Assembly: GCA_030685025.1 (NCBI GenBank)
Contig: JAUXWC010000277.1
Coordinates: 23,587 to 87,586, forward strand
Length of the DNA: 64,000 nucleotides
Reading direction: 5' to 3'
Source of the DNA: Rhodoferax sp.
GTDB lineage: Bacteria > Pseudomonadota > Gammaproteobacteria > Burkholderiales > Burkholderiaceae_C
The translations under genes were made by a program, and so were the position numbers. Positions 1 to 9,178 of the stretch are shown here, one piece after another. Position 1 is the first letter of the stretch; each line of letters opens with the position of its first letter. The notes under the pieces were generated by a model, which saw only the letters and a program-made list of their open reading frames with translations, did no database searches and was not told the DNA's origin.

Positions 1-431
1 GAATTCAACAGTCCCCGGTTTGCCCGGTGCCGGATCGGGCGGTCAAATGAGGCTCCCCCTTTCCGCCCTGGCGAGGGTGGATAGGGGGTTGGGGGGAATG
101 GGGGTGAGTTCAGGCAATCGGGTATTCGGGGGGGCTGGCAATTGGGACTGGTTTGGGCAGCGCGCGCGTCAATGGCCCGCTGGCGCGCCACACCAGTTTG
201 AATCGCACCCGCTGTACAACAGGGCTAAATCTAGACCTGAATATTTTCTATTGCGGAGTGGGCGAGGCCTTCACGGCGGGCGTAATACCCGGTTCCAACC
301 CCACGGATTGCATTCAGTAAGCCTCTTTAGGCGATGCAATAGGGTTCTCCCCGCTGGTTTGGGCAACCTAGTCAGTTGGGGTCAGAGCACGTCGCTACGC
401 GAGTGGTCTGACCCGCAAAATCTCAGGCTCT
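1..431. other. Non-coding left edge with G-rich stretch
   Basis: I see no convincing gene here; the open frames lack family resemblance and ribosome binding sites. Four G-runs of 3, 5, 6 and 5 bases lie at 75-104 with loops of 6, 2 and 3, which fits a G-quadruplex motif on the plus strand. The far end (370-420) holds a divergent copy of the dispersed hairpin repeat. It lies downstream of the minus-strand cbb genes, so it may form the 3' end of that transcript. Confidence 0.5.
370..420 (+). repeat. Dispersed hairpin repeat, divergent copy
   Basis: The segment reads GTCAGTTGGGGTCAGAGC, a short loop, then GGTCTGACCCGCAA. It matches in layout the repeat best preserved at 13111-13221 (GATCAGTTGAGGACAGAGC ... 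GGTCTGTCCCGCAA), with matching changes in both arms (GTCAGA and TCTGAC), as expected if the hairpin is maintained. It lies 3' of the small gene that ends the minus-strand cbb arm. Confidence 0.6.
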
Positions 432-728
432 TCACTCGTCCTCGCCCAGTTCCGGGTCCCAGCCCTTCGCGCGTGCGGCCTGAATGGCCCGGTCATAAAG
501 TTCGCCATGCCGCTTGAGCAAATCTCGCGGCAGGCGGCTGGGCAGATTGCTGTGCTTGTCCCATTCGGTCTGTACCTGTTCCAACAGGTTCTGCATGCGG
601 CCGACCGGCCAGCCGGTGCAGTCCTGCGTCTGCGGGATCAGGCCGAACAGCCAGCCATCCAGCACGATGCGCCCCAACTGGGTGAGGCCGTGTTTGTCGT
701 TGGCAAGGCCTGGGTAGGTGTTTTCCAT
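432..728 (-). CDS. Small protein of unknown function, end of cbb arm
   Basis: A 98-residue soluble protein with no signal peptide or membrane segment and no family that I recognise. It is rich in charged residues, with central Trp and Pro residues and an acidic C-terminus (ELGEDE). The ATG lies 9 bp after the cbbO stop codon on the same strand with only a weak ribosome binding site, so translation is probably coupled to cbbO. Position alone suggests a role alongside the CbbQO RuBisCO activase; this is inference. The coding frame is favoured over the overlapping plus-strand frames because it continues the operon without a gap. Confidence 0.65.
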   Translation of the reverse strand: MENTYPGLANDKHGLTQLGRIVLDGWLFGLIPQTQDCTGWPVGRMQNLLEQVQTEWDKHSNLPSRLPRDLLKRHGELYDRAIQAARAKGWDPELGEDE

Positions 729-737
729 GGTCTGTTT

Positions 738-3137
738 CTATCGGGTGAGGCCGGCATAGAGCAGCGGCAGTTTTTCGGGCAAGCGTTGCACATGATCCAC
801 CACCATGTAGTTCTTCTGGCCAAAAATTCGCGAGACGTAATTGTCCGCGGCCGGGTCGAGGCTCATGCAGTAGGTGATGACGCCCAGCTTGGCGATTTCT
901 TCCACCGCTTTTTTTGTGTCGGCGCGCAGATACTGCGGGTCGCGTACGTCGACGTCGGCGGGTTCGCCGTCGGTGATGACGATGAGCAATCGTTTGGTGG
1001 AACGCTGCAAATGCAGGTGATGGCCAGCATGACGGATGGCCGCACCCATGCGGGTAGAGAGTTGCCCGGTCATGCCCGCGAGCTTGGCCTTGGGGGTCTC
1101 GTCCCACTGCTGGTCGAAGTCCTTGAAGCGGTAGTACTCAACGTCGTGGCGGCCATCCGAGCAAAAGCCATGAATCGCAAACGGGTCACCGACTTTGTTA
1201 ATCGCGTCGGCCAGCAGCACGCAGGCTTGCTGGGTCAACTCGCGCACCGAGTATTCATGATCCTGCACTTTTTTGTTGGTGGATTCGGACAAATCCAGCA
1301 GCACCAAGATTGAGAAGTCACGGACTTTACGCACGCTGCGCATCATGATGCGCGGGTCGGGCTGCTTGCCGAGGCGAATGTCGATGAAGCTGGCGATCGC
1401 CGCGTTGAGGTCGATTTCGTCGCCGTCTTCGAGTTTGCGGATGCGTTGCACGCCCTGCGGCTGCATCGCGTCGAGCAGGAATTTCATGCGTTGAATCTCG
1501 CGCTTGTACCGCGCGGTGATGTTGTCGATGACTGCCAAGTCGCCCGACTTGGCGCGCTTTTCCTGCACCGTCGCCCAGGCCGGGCGCTCCAGTTGAATCT
1601 GGTAATCCCACTCGGCATAGTGGAACGGGTCGGGCAGCGGTTCCTTTCCTTCCATGTCGTTCCAGCTACGCCCCAAGTCTTCATACGGGAACAGCTCGGT
1701 CGGCAGCACCCAGATTTCTTCAGCGTCGTCGCCCGCGCCTTCGACCTCGACTTCGTTCGCCATTTCCATCACGTTCACATATTTTCGAACTTGCTTGATG
1801 CGGTCATAGCCCGCACCGGCAGCCTTGTTGAAATCAAATCCCTCGAATTCCCAGAAATAGCGGTTGTCGTCGCGGTAAGGTGCGGTCAAGAGATCGGTGC
1901 GGGGATTGAAGGCGATGCGTTTTTGAATGAAGCTGTGCGCGAGTTGCACGCCGATTTCCCACGATGTGTGGTGGTTGTCGAGTTTGTGCTGCGCTTGCGC
2001 GAACAATGCGCGACCCTCAATAATCCACGGATCGCTGTCGGCGTAGCGGTCGTCCAGCAGCGCCCGCGCCAGCCGATTGAGGTAATCGCCCATGCTGGTG
2101 GCCATCGCCGGGGTGGCGCTGTGCAGCTTGCGCCACAGTTGCTGTATTCCGGGGAAGCGGCGGATCGTGAGCGCCTCGACGCGCGCGTCTTCGATGACGG
2201 AGATCACCGCCATCTGCATCGGGTTGAGTGCCTCGGCGGAAATCGCCTGTTTGGTCTCGACCATGTGCGCGGCGCAGTGGGTGGCGGTGGCGCGATACAG
2301 CTCCAAACCAGAGACGCGCTGCTGCGCGTCTCCTTGAGCGCCGCTTTGCCCCTCATCTTCACCAGCCCCTCCCCCACAGGGAGAGGGGAGGTTGAAATCG
2401 TCAAGCGCATCCGGAAGATGCAGACAATAGTCTTCGATATAGGGCTTGCGCCCCTCGCGCGTCTCGAAGTCGCCCGCCGTCGGGCGCATGAAGAAATCGC
2501 GCGCCCACAAGGCCCGCAAATACATGTTGATGCGGCGCTGCACATCTACCAGCAGCGTGCCCTTGCGCTCCTGTTGCAGCATCGCGATCGAGTCTTTCGA
2601 CTCCAGTCTGAAGTAGCGAATTTGCTCTTCGTAATTGGTGCGATGCGTGTGCGCGCCCCACATCGCCCAGCGCCGCAAGCCGCCCAGCGTCAATTGCTGG
2701 AACAGCACTTCGAGCTTGTCCAGCATTGGCCGCACGCCGCGCGGTGCCTGCGCAATCAGGTTGTTGAGAAATTGCAGGTAGTTGAGAAAAAGCTGCGCAT
2801 CGCCGAGCCGCTTGGCCGCCGTCGGCGCGGTGGCGAGCATCAACTCGATCACCGAACCCGAGGTGCGCGAGGCAAGCGACAGCGCCGCCGTGATGAGGTC
2901 GCCGATGACGTCCTCGCCGACTTGCCGGGCCACCTGCGGCGCATCCACAATCCACGCCTCGACCAACGGGTCGCCCTTGCCCAGTCCGCGCATGGCAGCC
3001 ACGCCCTTGAGATAGGTGTCCAAGCCGCGCGGTGAAAACACCTTGGTCGCATCGTGCCAGTTGGCATGGAGCGCCTCCAACACGCGCGGCGACAGATCTG
3101 CCAGCAATTCGGCGTAGTCAGCAAGATTGATCGACAT
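738..3137 (-). CDS. cbbO: RuBisCO activase accessory protein CbbO
   Basis: 799 residues, the usual size of CbbO. It acts in the cytoplasm with the CbbQ AAA+ ring to remove inhibitory sugar phosphates from RuBisCO; the family couples an N-terminal helical part to a C-terminal von Willebrand factor A domain. The metal-binding MIDAS motif DLSES is at residues 615-619 and is intact. The ATG is preceded by GAGGTG. It follows cbbQ by about 100 bp, and that gap holds a hairpin repeat (3195-3232). Residues of roughly 249-276 (Gly/Gln/Asp-rich) are encoded by palindromic repeat DNA (2311-2390) inserted in frame, probably as a flexible linker. Confidence 0.93.
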   Translation of the reverse strand: MSINLADYAELLADLSPRVLEALHANWHDATKVFSPRGLDTYLKGVAAMRGLGKGDPLVEAWIVDAPQVARQVGEDVIGDLITAALSLASRTSGSVIELMLATAPTAAKRLGDAQLFLNYLQFLNNLIAQAPRGVRPMLDKLEVLFQQLTLGGLRRWAMWGAHTHRTNYEEQIRYFRLESKDSIAMLQQERKGTLLVDVQRRINMYLRALWARDFFMRPTAGDFETREGRKPYIEDYCLHLPDALDDFNLPSPCGGGAGEDEGQSGAQGDAQQRVSGLELYRATATHCAAHMVETKQAISAEALNPMQMAVISVIEDARVEALTIRRFPGIQQLWRKLHSATPAMATSMGDYLNRLARALLDDRYADSDPWIIEGRALFAQAQHKLDNHHTSWEIGVQLAHSFIQKRIAFNPRTDLLTAPYRDDNRYFWEFEGFDFNKAAGAGYDRIKQVRKYVNVMEMANEVEVEGAGDDAEEIWVLPTELFPYEDLGRSWNDMEGKEPLPDPFHYAEWDYQIQLERPAWATVQEKRAKSGDLAVIDNITARYKREIQRMKFLLDAMQPQGVQRIRKLEDGDEIDLNAAIASFIDIRLGKQPDPRIMMRSVRKVRDFSILVLLDLSESTNKKVQDHEYSVRELTQQACVLLADAINKVGDPFAIHGFCSDGRHDVEYYRFKDFDQQWDETPKAKLAGMTGQLSTRMGAAIRHAGHHLHLQRSTKRLLIVITDGEPADVDVRDPQYLRADTKKAVEEIAKLGVITYCMSLDPAADNYVSRIFGQKNYMVVDHVQRLPEKLPLLYAGLTR
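2311..2390. repeat. Palindromic repeat DNA inserted in frame in cbbO
   Basis: Two inverted repeats lie side by side inside cbbO. A perfect 9-bp dyad GAGACGCGC/GCGCGTCTC with a 4-base loop is at 2311-2332. At 2366-2388 is the C-rich/G-rich imperfect palindrome CCCCTCCCCCACAGGGAGAG, typical of intergenic repeats. Together they encode about 27 low-complexity residues (around 249-276 of CbbO) without breaking the frame. Confidence 0.6.
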
Positions 3138-3194
3138 GGTTCACCTCGATTGGCAGGGTGGGCATGGCCTGCGTGCCCACCGTGCTTGGCTTCC

Positions 3195-3232
3195 TGATCA
3201 GTTGCGGACAGCGCTAAAGATTTGTCCCGCAA
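3195..3232 (+). repeat. Dispersed hairpin repeat in cbbQ-cbbO gap
   Basis: TGATCAGTTGCGGACAGCG, a short loop, then ATTTGTCCCGCAA. This is a single copy of the window-wide hairpin repeat, in the gap between cbbQ (stop at 3235) and cbbO (start at 3137). A hairpin within an operon could tune the relative amounts of CbbQ and CbbO through mRNA stability; this is inference. Confidence 0.75.
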
Positions 3233-3234
3233 AG

Positions 3235-4044
3235 TCATTTGTTGAAGAACGTACCGACTGCCGCATCCAGCGCATCGCGCATGTCCGGATCGTCGGTGAT
3301 CGGGCGCACCAGCGCCACGCGACACGCCGCCAGCGGATGCACCCCTTTGGCAATCAGTGAGCCTGCGTAAATCAGCATCCGGGTGGACAAGCCTTCGTCC
3401 AGGCCGTGGCCTTTGAGGTTGCGCGAACGCTCGGAAATCGACACCAGCTTGTCGGCGATTTCGGCGGCAACGCCAGATTCATGGGCTACGATTTCGGTTT
3501 CAGTCGCATGGTCGGGATAGGTGAAGTCCAGGGCGCCGAAACGCTGCTTGGTCGACTGCTTCAAGTCCTTCATCAGCGACTGGTAGCCGGGATTGTAGGA
3601 AATCACAATCTGAAAATCCGGGTGGGCGTGGAGCAGCTCACCCTTTTTTTCCAGCGGCAACATGCGGCGGTTGTCGGTCAAGGGGTGGATGACCACGGTG
3701 GTGTCCTGCCGCGCTTCGACGATTTCGTCGAGATAGACAATCGCGCCGTGGCGCGCGCCGATGGCCAAGGGGCCGTCTTGCCATTCGGTGCCAGAAGCAG
3801 ACAACAGGAAACGCCCCACCAGATCGCTGGCGGTCATGTCTTCGTTGCACGCCACGGTAATCAGCGGCTTGCCCAATTTGTGCGCGATGTATTCGACAAA
3901 ACGCGTTTTGCCGCAGCCGGTCGGACCCTTGAGCATCATCGGCATGCGCACCGAATAGGCGGCTTCGAACAGCTCGACTTCGTCGGCGACGCGGCGGTAG
4001 TAGGGGGCTTTGGCGATGCGATACTGATCGATGGTCTTGCTCAT
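3235..4044 (-). CDS. cbbQ: RuBisCO activase AAA+ ATPase CbbQ
   Basis: 269 residues, a MoxR/CbbQ-type AAA+ ATPase. It hydrolyses ATP and, with CbbO, reactivates inhibited RuBisCO. Walker A GPTGCGKT is at residues 40-47 and Walker B AIVYLDEI at about 101-108; the C-terminal part carries the usual STRMLIYAG segment. I chose the ATG at 4044 ([10 protein letters not shown]) over a frame opening 36 bp earlier, because family members begin in this way. It lies 72 bp after cbbS and is followed by the hairpin repeat and cbbO. Confidence 0.95.
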   Translation of the reverse strand: MSKTIDQYRIAKAPYYRRVADEVELFEAAYSVRMPMMLKGPTGCGKTRFVEYIAHKLGKPLITVACNEDMTASDLVGRFLLSASGTEWQDGPLAIGARHGAIVYLDEIVEARQDTTVVIHPLTDNRRMLPLEKKGELLHAHPDFQIVISYNPGYQSLMKDLKQSTKQRFGALDFTYPDHATETEIVAHESGVAAEIADKLVSISERSRNLKGHGLDEGLSTRMLIYAGSLIAKGVHPLAACRVALVRPITDDPDMRDALDAAVGTFFNK

Positions 4045-4116
4045 GGTCGGACCCCAAGAAGGAAAATGCCCCCGCGCCAAGAGGCGACGGGGCCGGTACG
4101 GTCACCCCGTCGCGAC

Positions 4117-4473
4117 TTAGACGGTCTTGCCGCGGAAGATCACCATGGCCGCACCTTGCGACTGCTTGAAATTGTCGTAGCCGACCAGACGCACGTGGTT
4201 GTTCGGGTTGGCTTTGTGGCAGGCCTCGGCCTCGGCCAGTACCAGATCGACATCGGTTTCGCCGAACATCGGCAGCTTCCACATGTACCAATAGGAGTCC
4301 ATCAGGTACTCGGGCTCGGTGTGCTCGATGGCCGGGTTCCAGCCCTTCTTGACCAGGTAGTCGACCTGCTTCTTGATCGTGTCTGCGTCCATCGCGGGCA
4401 GGTAAGAGAAGGTCTCGAACTTGCGGCTGGCGGGGTCGCTAACGCGGCTTTTGTAATCCATCACTTCAGACAT
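4117..4473 (-). CDS. cbbS: RuBisCO small subunit (form I)
   Basis: 118 residues, a complete form I small subunit, ending FRGKTV. The conserved Tyr/Trp-rich block ([14 protein letters not shown]) and the central loop GWNPAIEH are present. It caps the L8 core to form the L8S8 holoenzyme. AAGGAA precedes the ATG. It starts 24 bp after cbbL, so the two subunits are co-transcribed. No carboxysome shell genes follow; instead cbbQ and cbbO do, as in the non-carboxysomal IAq arrangement. Confidence 0.97.
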   Translation of the reverse strand: MSEVMDYKSRVSDPASRKFETFSYLPAMDADTIKKQVDYLVKKGWNPAIEHTEPEYLMDSYWYMWKLPMFGETDVDLVLAEAEACHKANPNNHVRLVGYDNFKQSQGAAMVIFRGKTV

Positions 4474-4497
4474 TTGATTTCCTTTCGGGTGTTGGGT

Positions 4498-5919
4498 CTA
4501 CTTGTGGGCCACGTCAAGCTTGTCCACGGTGTCGAACTCGAACTTGATTTCTTTCCAGGTCTCCATCGCGATCTTCAGCTCCGGCGAGTGCTTGGCGGCG
4601 GCGGCGAGGATGGTCTTGCCTTCCTTCTCGACTGCGACTCCGCGGTTGCGCGCTTCGACGCAGGCTTCCAGCGCGACGCGGTTGGCGGCGGCGCCGGCGG
4701 CGTTGCCCCAGGGGTGGCCGAGCGTGCCACCACCGAACTGCAGCACCGAGTCGTCACCGAAGATGGTCACCAGCGCGGGCATGTGCCAGACGTGGATGCC
4801 GCCGCTTGCTACCGGCATCACGCCGGGCATCGAGCCGAAGTCCTGGTCGAACATGATTCCACGGCTGCGATCTTCCTTGATGAACTTGTCGCGCATGATG
4901 TCGATCCAGCCCAGTGTCGCCTCGCGGTCGCCTTCGAGCTTGCCCACGACGGTGCCCGAGTGCAAGTGGTCGCCGCCGGACAGGCGCAGCGCCTTGGTCA
5001 GCACGCGGAAGTGGATGCCGTGGTGCGGGTTGCGGTCGAGCACGGCGTGCATGGCGCGGTGGATGTGCAGCAGCATGCCGTTGTCGCGACACCAGTTGGC
5101 CAGGCCGGTGTTGGCGCAGAAGCCACCGGTCAGGTAGTCGTGCATGATGATCGGCGCGCCGATTTCCTTGGCGTACTCGGCGCGCTTGTACATCTCCTCG
5201 GGCGTGGGCGCGGTGACGTTGAGGTAGTGGCCCTTGCGTTCGCCGGTTTCACGCTGCGCCTTTTCGGTTGCTTCCTGCACGAAATCGAAACGCTGGCGCC
5301 AGCGCATGAAGGGCTGGCTGTTGACGTTCTCGTCGTCCTTGGTGAAGTCCAGACCGCCGCGCAGGCACTCGTAGACGGCGCGACCGTAGTTCTTGGCCGA
5401 CAGACCCAGCTTGGGCTTGATCGTGCAGCCCAGCAACGGGCGGCCATACTTGTTCATGATGTCGCGCTCGACCTGGATGCCGTGGGGCGGGCCGCCGCAG
5501 GTCTTGACGTAGGCGATCGGGAAGCGGATGTCTTCCAGGCGCAGCGCGCGCAAGGCCTTGAAGCCGAACACGTTGCCCACCAAAGAGGTGAACACGTTGA
5601 CCACCGAGCCTTCTTCGAACAGGTCGATCGGGTAGGCCACGAAGGCATAGAAACAGGTGTCGTCTCCGGGCACATCCTCAATTCTGTAGGCGCGACCCTT
5701 GTAGTAATCGAGATCAGTCAGCAGGTCGGTCCACACCGTGGTCCAGGTGCCGGTGGACGACTCGGCAGCCACCGCGGCGGCAACTTCTTCGCGCGACACG
5801 CCCGGTTGCGGCGTGACCTTGAAGCAGGCCAGAATATCGGTGTCCAGAGGGGTGTACTCGGGAGTCCAGTAGGTGTGGCGATACTCTTTCACGCCAGCGT
5901 TGTAAGTTTTAACAGCCAT
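4498..5919 (-). CDS. cbbL: RuBisCO large subunit, form IA
   Basis: 473 residues. It fixes CO2 onto ribulose 1,5-bisphosphate. The N-terminus ([18 protein letters not shown]) and overall sequence are of the form IA (IAq) type found in chemoautotrophic proteobacteria. The carbamylated lysine and the metal ligands are intact in FTKDDEN (K194, D196, E197). The start at 5919 is preceded by GGAG. An upstream reading frame (5909-6097), which is a relic of form II RuBisCO, ends 11 bp inside this gene, so its translation would be coupled to cbbL. The order cbbL-cbbS-cbbQ-cbbO supports a cytoplasmic enzyme with CbbQO activase. Confidence 0.98.
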   Translation of the reverse strand: MAVKTYNAGVKEYRHTYWTPEYTPLDTDILACFKVTPQPGVSREEVAAAVAAESSTGTWTTVWTDLLTDLDYYKGRAYRIEDVPGDDTCFYAFVAYPIDLFEEGSVVNVFTSLVGNVFGFKALRALRLEDIRFPIAYVKTCGGPPHGIQVERDIMNKYGRPLLGCTIKPKLGLSAKNYGRAVYECLRGGLDFTKDDENVNSQPFMRWRQRFDFVQEATEKAQRETGERKGHYLNVTAPTPEEMYKRAEYAKEIGAPIIMHDYLTGGFCANTGLANWCRDNGMLLHIHRAMHAVLDRNPHHGIHFRVLTKALRLSGGDHLHSGTVVGKLEGDREATLGWIDIMRDKFIKEDRSRGIMFDQDFGSMPGVMPVASGGIHVWHMPALVTIFGDDSVLQFGGGTLGHPWGNAAGAAANRVALEACVEARNRGVAVEKEGKTILAAAAKHSPELKIAMETWKEIKFEFDTVDKLDVAHK

Positions 5920-6097
5920 GATTTTTTGTCTCCGTGATGGTGCCGGTGCAGGCCTTGGCGGCACAGTGGACGGTTGCTTCAAGATAGACGTGGCCCGCCT
6001 TGGGCTTCGTCTTGGGGGCTGCCAGAAGGTGCTGGTCGGGCTTGATCAGTTCGGCCTCTTGCAGTCTGAGGTCGTTGTAACGCTGCGATGGGTCCAT
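5909..6097 (-). pseudogene. Relic of form II RuBisCO gene cbbM (first 53 codons)
   Basis: A 62-codon frame with a near-perfect ribosome binding site (AAGGAG, 8 bases before the ATG). Codons 1-53 run from MDPSQRYNDL through [10 protein letters not shown] to TGT and match without gaps the start of form II RuBisCO as I remember it (MDQS-RYADL ... KPKAGHGYLE ... STGT). After codon 53 the match stops and the next bases are the cbbL ribosome-binding region. Several normally conserved residues are changed (Phe to Cys, SSTGT to ACTGT), as expected for decay. The TAA stop overlaps the cbbL start, so it may now work as a translated leader. It suggests that a cbbLSQO block replaced a cbbM gene but kept its promoter. 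Confidence 0.8.
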
Positions 6098-6159
6098 GCG
6101 GGGATCTCCTTGGGTTGAGTCAGCCCCCGTCGCGCCGTCTTCAGTGGATCACGCCACCG

Positions 6160-6250
6160 GGGGGATGGGTCCAACTATAGAAGCGATTGACCATAAATAA
6201 TATTCACTTTTTGTTGACGATAGATAATTAAAAAGTGATACATAGGTGAG
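6160..6250 (-). promoter_or_regulatory. cbb promoter region with 9-bp dyad
   Basis: This AT-rich stretch between cbbR and the cbbM relic contains a perfect inverted repeat, TCACTTTTT (6204-6212) and AAAAAGTGA (6230-6238), with a 17-base spacer. It lies upstream of the minus-strand cbbL transcript and is the most likely place for CbbR to bind; LysR-type regulators use such spaced dyads. A -10-like TATAGT occurs at 6174-6179 on the minus strand with no good -35, as expected for an activator-dependent promoter. The dyad could alternatively be the 3' hairpin of cbbR. Confidence 0.45.
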
Positions 6251-7162
6251 TCAAGCCCAGGCGTCGATGAACCCGCTGCCCTGCTCTATCAGAAAGGTCT
6301 TGAAGGCCTTGGCGGCCGGGGCGAGTTTCTTCTGGCTCAAGTGCGTTACGTACCAGTGGCCCACCAGCGGCATGCCGGTGACATCCAATAGCGCCAAGTG
6401 CCCAGCGGCGAGTTCGTGGCGCACCGTGCGCAGTGACAAAAAGCTCATGCCCATGCCCGCCATCACCGCTTGCTTGATGGTCTCGTTGCTGGGCATTTCC
6501 ATGGCCACGTTAATTGGCGTCTCATGCTGGCCGAACAGCCGCTCCATGGCGGCCCGCGTGCCCGACCCCGGCTCGCGAACGACAAAGGCCTGGTCCTTAA
6601 GCATGTCGAAGGCCAGCCGCTTGCGCCGTGACAAGGGGTGGTCGGGCGCACACACGATGCCCATCGGGTTGGTGGCGAAGGGGATCGCTTCGCAATCCAG
6701 ATTTTTTGGCGCGCGCCCCATGATGACCAGATCCGATTCATTGCGCGACAGCATTCCCAATACGTTTTCGCGGTTGTCGACGCGTAGCGTCACGACGATA
6801 CCCGGGTGCAGCTTGGCAAACTGAACCAGCAGCATGGGAACAAAGTACTTGGCCGTGCTGACCACGGCCAGCTCAAAGCGGCCCTTGCGCACACCGACGT
6901 GTTCGGCCATCAAGGCTTCCAGGTCCTTGAGCTGGCCGATCGCGGCAATGGCATGGGTCAGGAACTCCTGTCCCGCGCCGGTCAGGCCGATGTTGCGCCC
7001 CACGGTTTCCACCAATGGCAGGCCAAAGGCGTCTTCGAGTTGTCGCAGTTGCATCGATACCGCCGGCTGGGTCACAAACAACTGCTCCGCCGCTTTGGAA
7101 ACCGACTTGTGCCGTGCGACCGCGATGAAGGTCTGAATTTGTTTGAGGGTGTAGTTGCGCAT
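6251..7162 (-). CDS. cbbR: LysR-type regulator CbbR
   Basis: 303 residues. The N-terminal winged helix-turn-helix (AAEQLFVTQPAVSMQLRQLE, residues 20-39) is followed by the substrate-binding-like co-inducer domain. CbbR activates CO2-fixation operons in response to metabolites of the cycle. It sits between the two cbb arms: it reads in the same direction as cbbL downstream and is divergent from cbbY. The presence of the cbbM relic raises the possibility that this regulator originally belonged to a form II RuBisCO locus; that is inference. Confidence 0.93.
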   Translation of the reverse strand: MRNYTLKQIQTFIAVARHKSVSKAAEQLFVTQPAVSMQLRQLEDAFGLPLVETVGRNIGLTGAGQEFLTHAIAAIGQLKDLEALMAEHVGVRKGRFELAVVSTAKYFVPMLLVQFAKLHPGIVVTLRVDNRENVLGMLSRNESDLVIMGRAPKNLDCEAIPFATNPMGIVCAPDHPLSRRKRLAFDMLKDQAFVVREPGSGTRAAMERLFGQHETPINVAMEMPSNETIKQAVMAGMGMSFLSLRTVRHELAAGHLALLDVTGMPLVGHWYVTHLSQKKLAPAAKAFKTFLIEQGSGFIDAWA

Positions 7163-7304
7163 GATTCGCCAAGTTTAATAAATAAGTAATTACTGATTGA
7201 TGTGATATGAAATGTGATTAGAGTTTATGTTTATTAACCCGTAAAGTAAATCCTAAGTCGCTGAACCCAGCGACCGCCTACCCACCTTGCGAAGGAAGCC
7301 AGCC
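7163..7304. promoter_or_regulatory. Divergent cbbR/cbbY regulatory region
   Basis: This 142-bp AT-rich gap separates the divergent cbbR and cbbY genes. It contains a perfect 10-bp palindrome AGTAATTACT (7184-7193) and a near-palindrome GTTTATTAAC (7229-7238). The TNA-spaced half sites known for CbbR are plausible throughout. It should drive cbbYFPTZA and probably cbbR autoregulation. GAAGGAAG near 7291 is the cbbY ribosome binding site. Confidence 0.5.
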
Positions 7305-8051
7305 ATGTTGCGTGCCCTGATTTTTGATGTGGACGGAACCTTGGCGGACACCGAAAGCGCCCACCGCGCCGCGTTCAATTACGCGTTTTCGGAGTTCGGG
7401 CTGGATTGGCACTGGGACGACGCGCAGTACACCGCCCTGCTTGAGATCTCGGGTGGCAAGGAGCGCATCCTGCACTACTGGCGAGCACGCCAGCCCGAAC
7501 TGCGTGAACTCGGCGCCACGGCCCTTCAGGACGCCGTCAACCGTCTGCACGAACTCAAGACCGCCGCCTACGGGGCCGCGGTCAACCAGGGCGAGGTGGC
7601 CTTGCGTCCGGGTGTCTTGGCGCTGATGGAAGCGGCCATGGCGCAAGGCCTGCAACTGGCGATTGCCACCACCACCTCGCCAGTCAACATCGCCGCCTTG
7701 TTGCGTCGCGCCATGGGGCCGGATTGGCGGCTCAACTTCACGGCGATTGGCGACGCCTCGACAGCGCCGATCAAGAAGCCGCATCCGCAGGTCTACCTGC
7801 AGATGCTGGCCGCGCTCGGGCTTGATGCGTCGCACTGCCTGGCCTTCGAGGATTCGGCCAACGGCCTGCGTGCGGCCACGGCGGCTGGCCTGAGCACGCT
7901 AGTCACGCCTACGCGCTACACCGCGCACCATGACTTCTCTGGCGCCGTGCAGGTGCTGCCCAGCCTGACTGGGGTGGATCTGGCGCAGTTGCGCCACTGG
8001 CACGCCCAGGCGCAGCAGCCAGGCGTCACCCGGCAGCCGGCGCTGGCCTGA
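7305..8051 (+). CDS. cbbY: HAD phosphatase CbbY
   Basis: 248 residues, a HAD-superfamily hydrolase. Motif [13 protein letters not shown] (residues 7-18), the Lys motif KKPHPQVY and the DxxxG-type motif EDSANG are intact. CbbY proteins remove misfire products such as xylulose 1,5-bisphosphate that inhibit RuBisCO. I chose the ATG at 7305 because GAAGGA precedes it and the product then begins [11 protein letters not shown]; an in-frame TTG 18 bp upstream is less likely. It is the first gene of the plus-strand cbb arm, 22 bp before cbbF. Confidence 0.9.
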   Translation: MLRALIFDVDGTLADTESAHRAAFNYAFSEFGLDWHWDDAQYTALLEISGGKERILHYWRARQPELRELGATALQDAVNRLHELKTAAYGAAVNQGEVALRPGVLALMEAAMAQGLQLAIATTTSPVNIAALLRRAMGPDWRLNFTAIGDASTAPIKKPHPQVYLQMLAALGLDASHCLAFEDSANGLRAATAAGLSTLVTPTRYTAHHDFSGAVQVLPSLTGVDLAQLRHWHAQAQQPGVTRQPALA

Positions 8052-8073
8052 ATTCAATTCTGAAAGCATTGCC

Positions 8074-9177
8074 ATGCCCCTGACCAACCGAACCCATCTC
8101 TCTACCCTGACGCAATTCCTGATCGAGGAGCGGCGTCGCTTTCCCAGCGCCAGCGGGGACTTCAATGCGCTGATTTTGGACGTCGCGCTGGCCTGCAAAG
8201 CCATTGCCCGCGCGGTGGCACTGGGTGAGTTGGGCGGCACCCTGGGCGACCATGCCGCGGACGAGGGTGGCAACATCAACGTGCAGGGCGAGACGCAGAA
8301 GAAGCTTGACGTGCTGAGCAACGAGGTGTTCATCCGGCGCACCGAGTGGGCCGGCAATCTGGCCGGCATGGCGTCTGAAGAGATGGACCTGCCCTATCAA
8401 ATCCCGCCGCAGTACCCACGCGGCAAGTACCTGCTGGTGTTCGACCCGTTGGATGGCTCCAGCAACATCGACGTCAACGTATCGGTGGGCAGCATCTTCT
8501 CGGTGTTGCGGGTCAGCAAGGAGATCGAGGAGAGTGGACGCGATGTGTGCGAGGCCGACTTCCTGCAGAGCGGTGCGCAACAGGTGGCGGCCGGCTACGC
8601 CTTGTATGGGCCAACCACCATGCTGGTTCTGACCGTGGGCGACGGCGTCAACGGGTTCACGCTGGACCCCAATCTGGGTGAGTTCATGCTGACGCACCCC
8701 AGGCTGCGCATTCCCGAGGACTCGCATGAGTTCGCCATCAACGCCTCCAACAGCCGCTTTTGGGAGGCGCCGGTCAAGCGTTACGTCGATGAGTGCCTGG
8801 CCGGCCGAACCGGTCCCCGGGACAAGGACTTCAACATGCGCTGGATCGCCTCCATGGTGGCCGAGGCGCACCGCATCCTGATGCGCGGCGGCGTTTTCCT
8901 GTACCCGCGTGACACCAAGGACCCGGCCAAGCCCGGCCGGCTGCGCCTGCTCTACGAGGCCAACCCGGTGGGCATGCTGATGGAGCAGGCTGGTGGGCGC
9001 GCCAGCACCGGTGAGCGGCCGATGCTGGGCGTGCAGCCGACTTCACTGCACCAACGCATCGGGCTGGTGTTTGGCTCCAGGAACGAGGTCGAACGCATCG
9101 AGCGCTACCACGCCGAGCCGCAACGCAGCGAGCTGTGCAACCCGCTGTTCGCCGAGCGCAGCTTGTTCAGAGTATGA
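8074..9177 (+). CDS. cbbF: Fructose-1,6-bisphosphatase class I
   Basis: 367 residues. It removes the 1-phosphate of fructose 1,6-bisphosphate (and, in CBB operons, often of sedoheptulose 1,7-bisphosphate). The signature DPLDGSSN is at residue 124 onwards and supplies metal and phosphate ligands; the downstream [10 protein letters not shown] segment is also present. It lies between cbbY and cbbP, with a 150-bp gap before cbbP that holds a family-type intergenic element (9179-9252). Confidence 0.95.
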   Translation: MPLTNRTHLSTLTQFLIEERRRFPSASGDFNALILDVALACKAIARAVALGELGGTLGDHAADEGGNINVQGETQKKLDVLSNEVFIRRTEWAGNLAGMASEEMDLPYQIPPQYPRGKYLLVFDPLDGSSNIDVNVSVGSIFSVLRVSKEIEESGRDVCEADFLQSGAQQVAAGYALYGPTTMLVLTVGDGVNGFTLDPNLGEFMLTHPRLRIPEDSHEFAINASNSRFWEAPVKRYVDECLAGRTGPRDKDFNMRWIASMVAEAHRILMRGGVFLYPRDTKDPAKPGRLRLLYEANPVGMLMEQAGGRASTGERPMLGVQPTSLHQRIGLVFGSRNEVERIERYHAEPQRSELCNPLFAERSLFRV

Positions 9178-9178
9178 A

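Noticed and set aside
20..517. 165-codon frame at the left edge
   Set aside because: It runs through G-rich DNA, a hairpin repeat and the 3' part of the small gene on the other strand, with no recognisable protein features.
4117..5919. Carboxysome locus
   Set aside because: The RuBisCO is form IA, but no csoS or shell-protein genes follow; cbbQ and cbbO do, which fits the non-carboxysomal type.
3406..5937. 843-codon plus-strand frame opposite cbbQ, cbbS and cbbL
   Set aside because: It is a mirror of high-GC codon use in well-recognised genes on the other strand and has no family-like sequence. Similar long antisense frames at 10059-12374 and 23623-25509 were dropped for the same reason.
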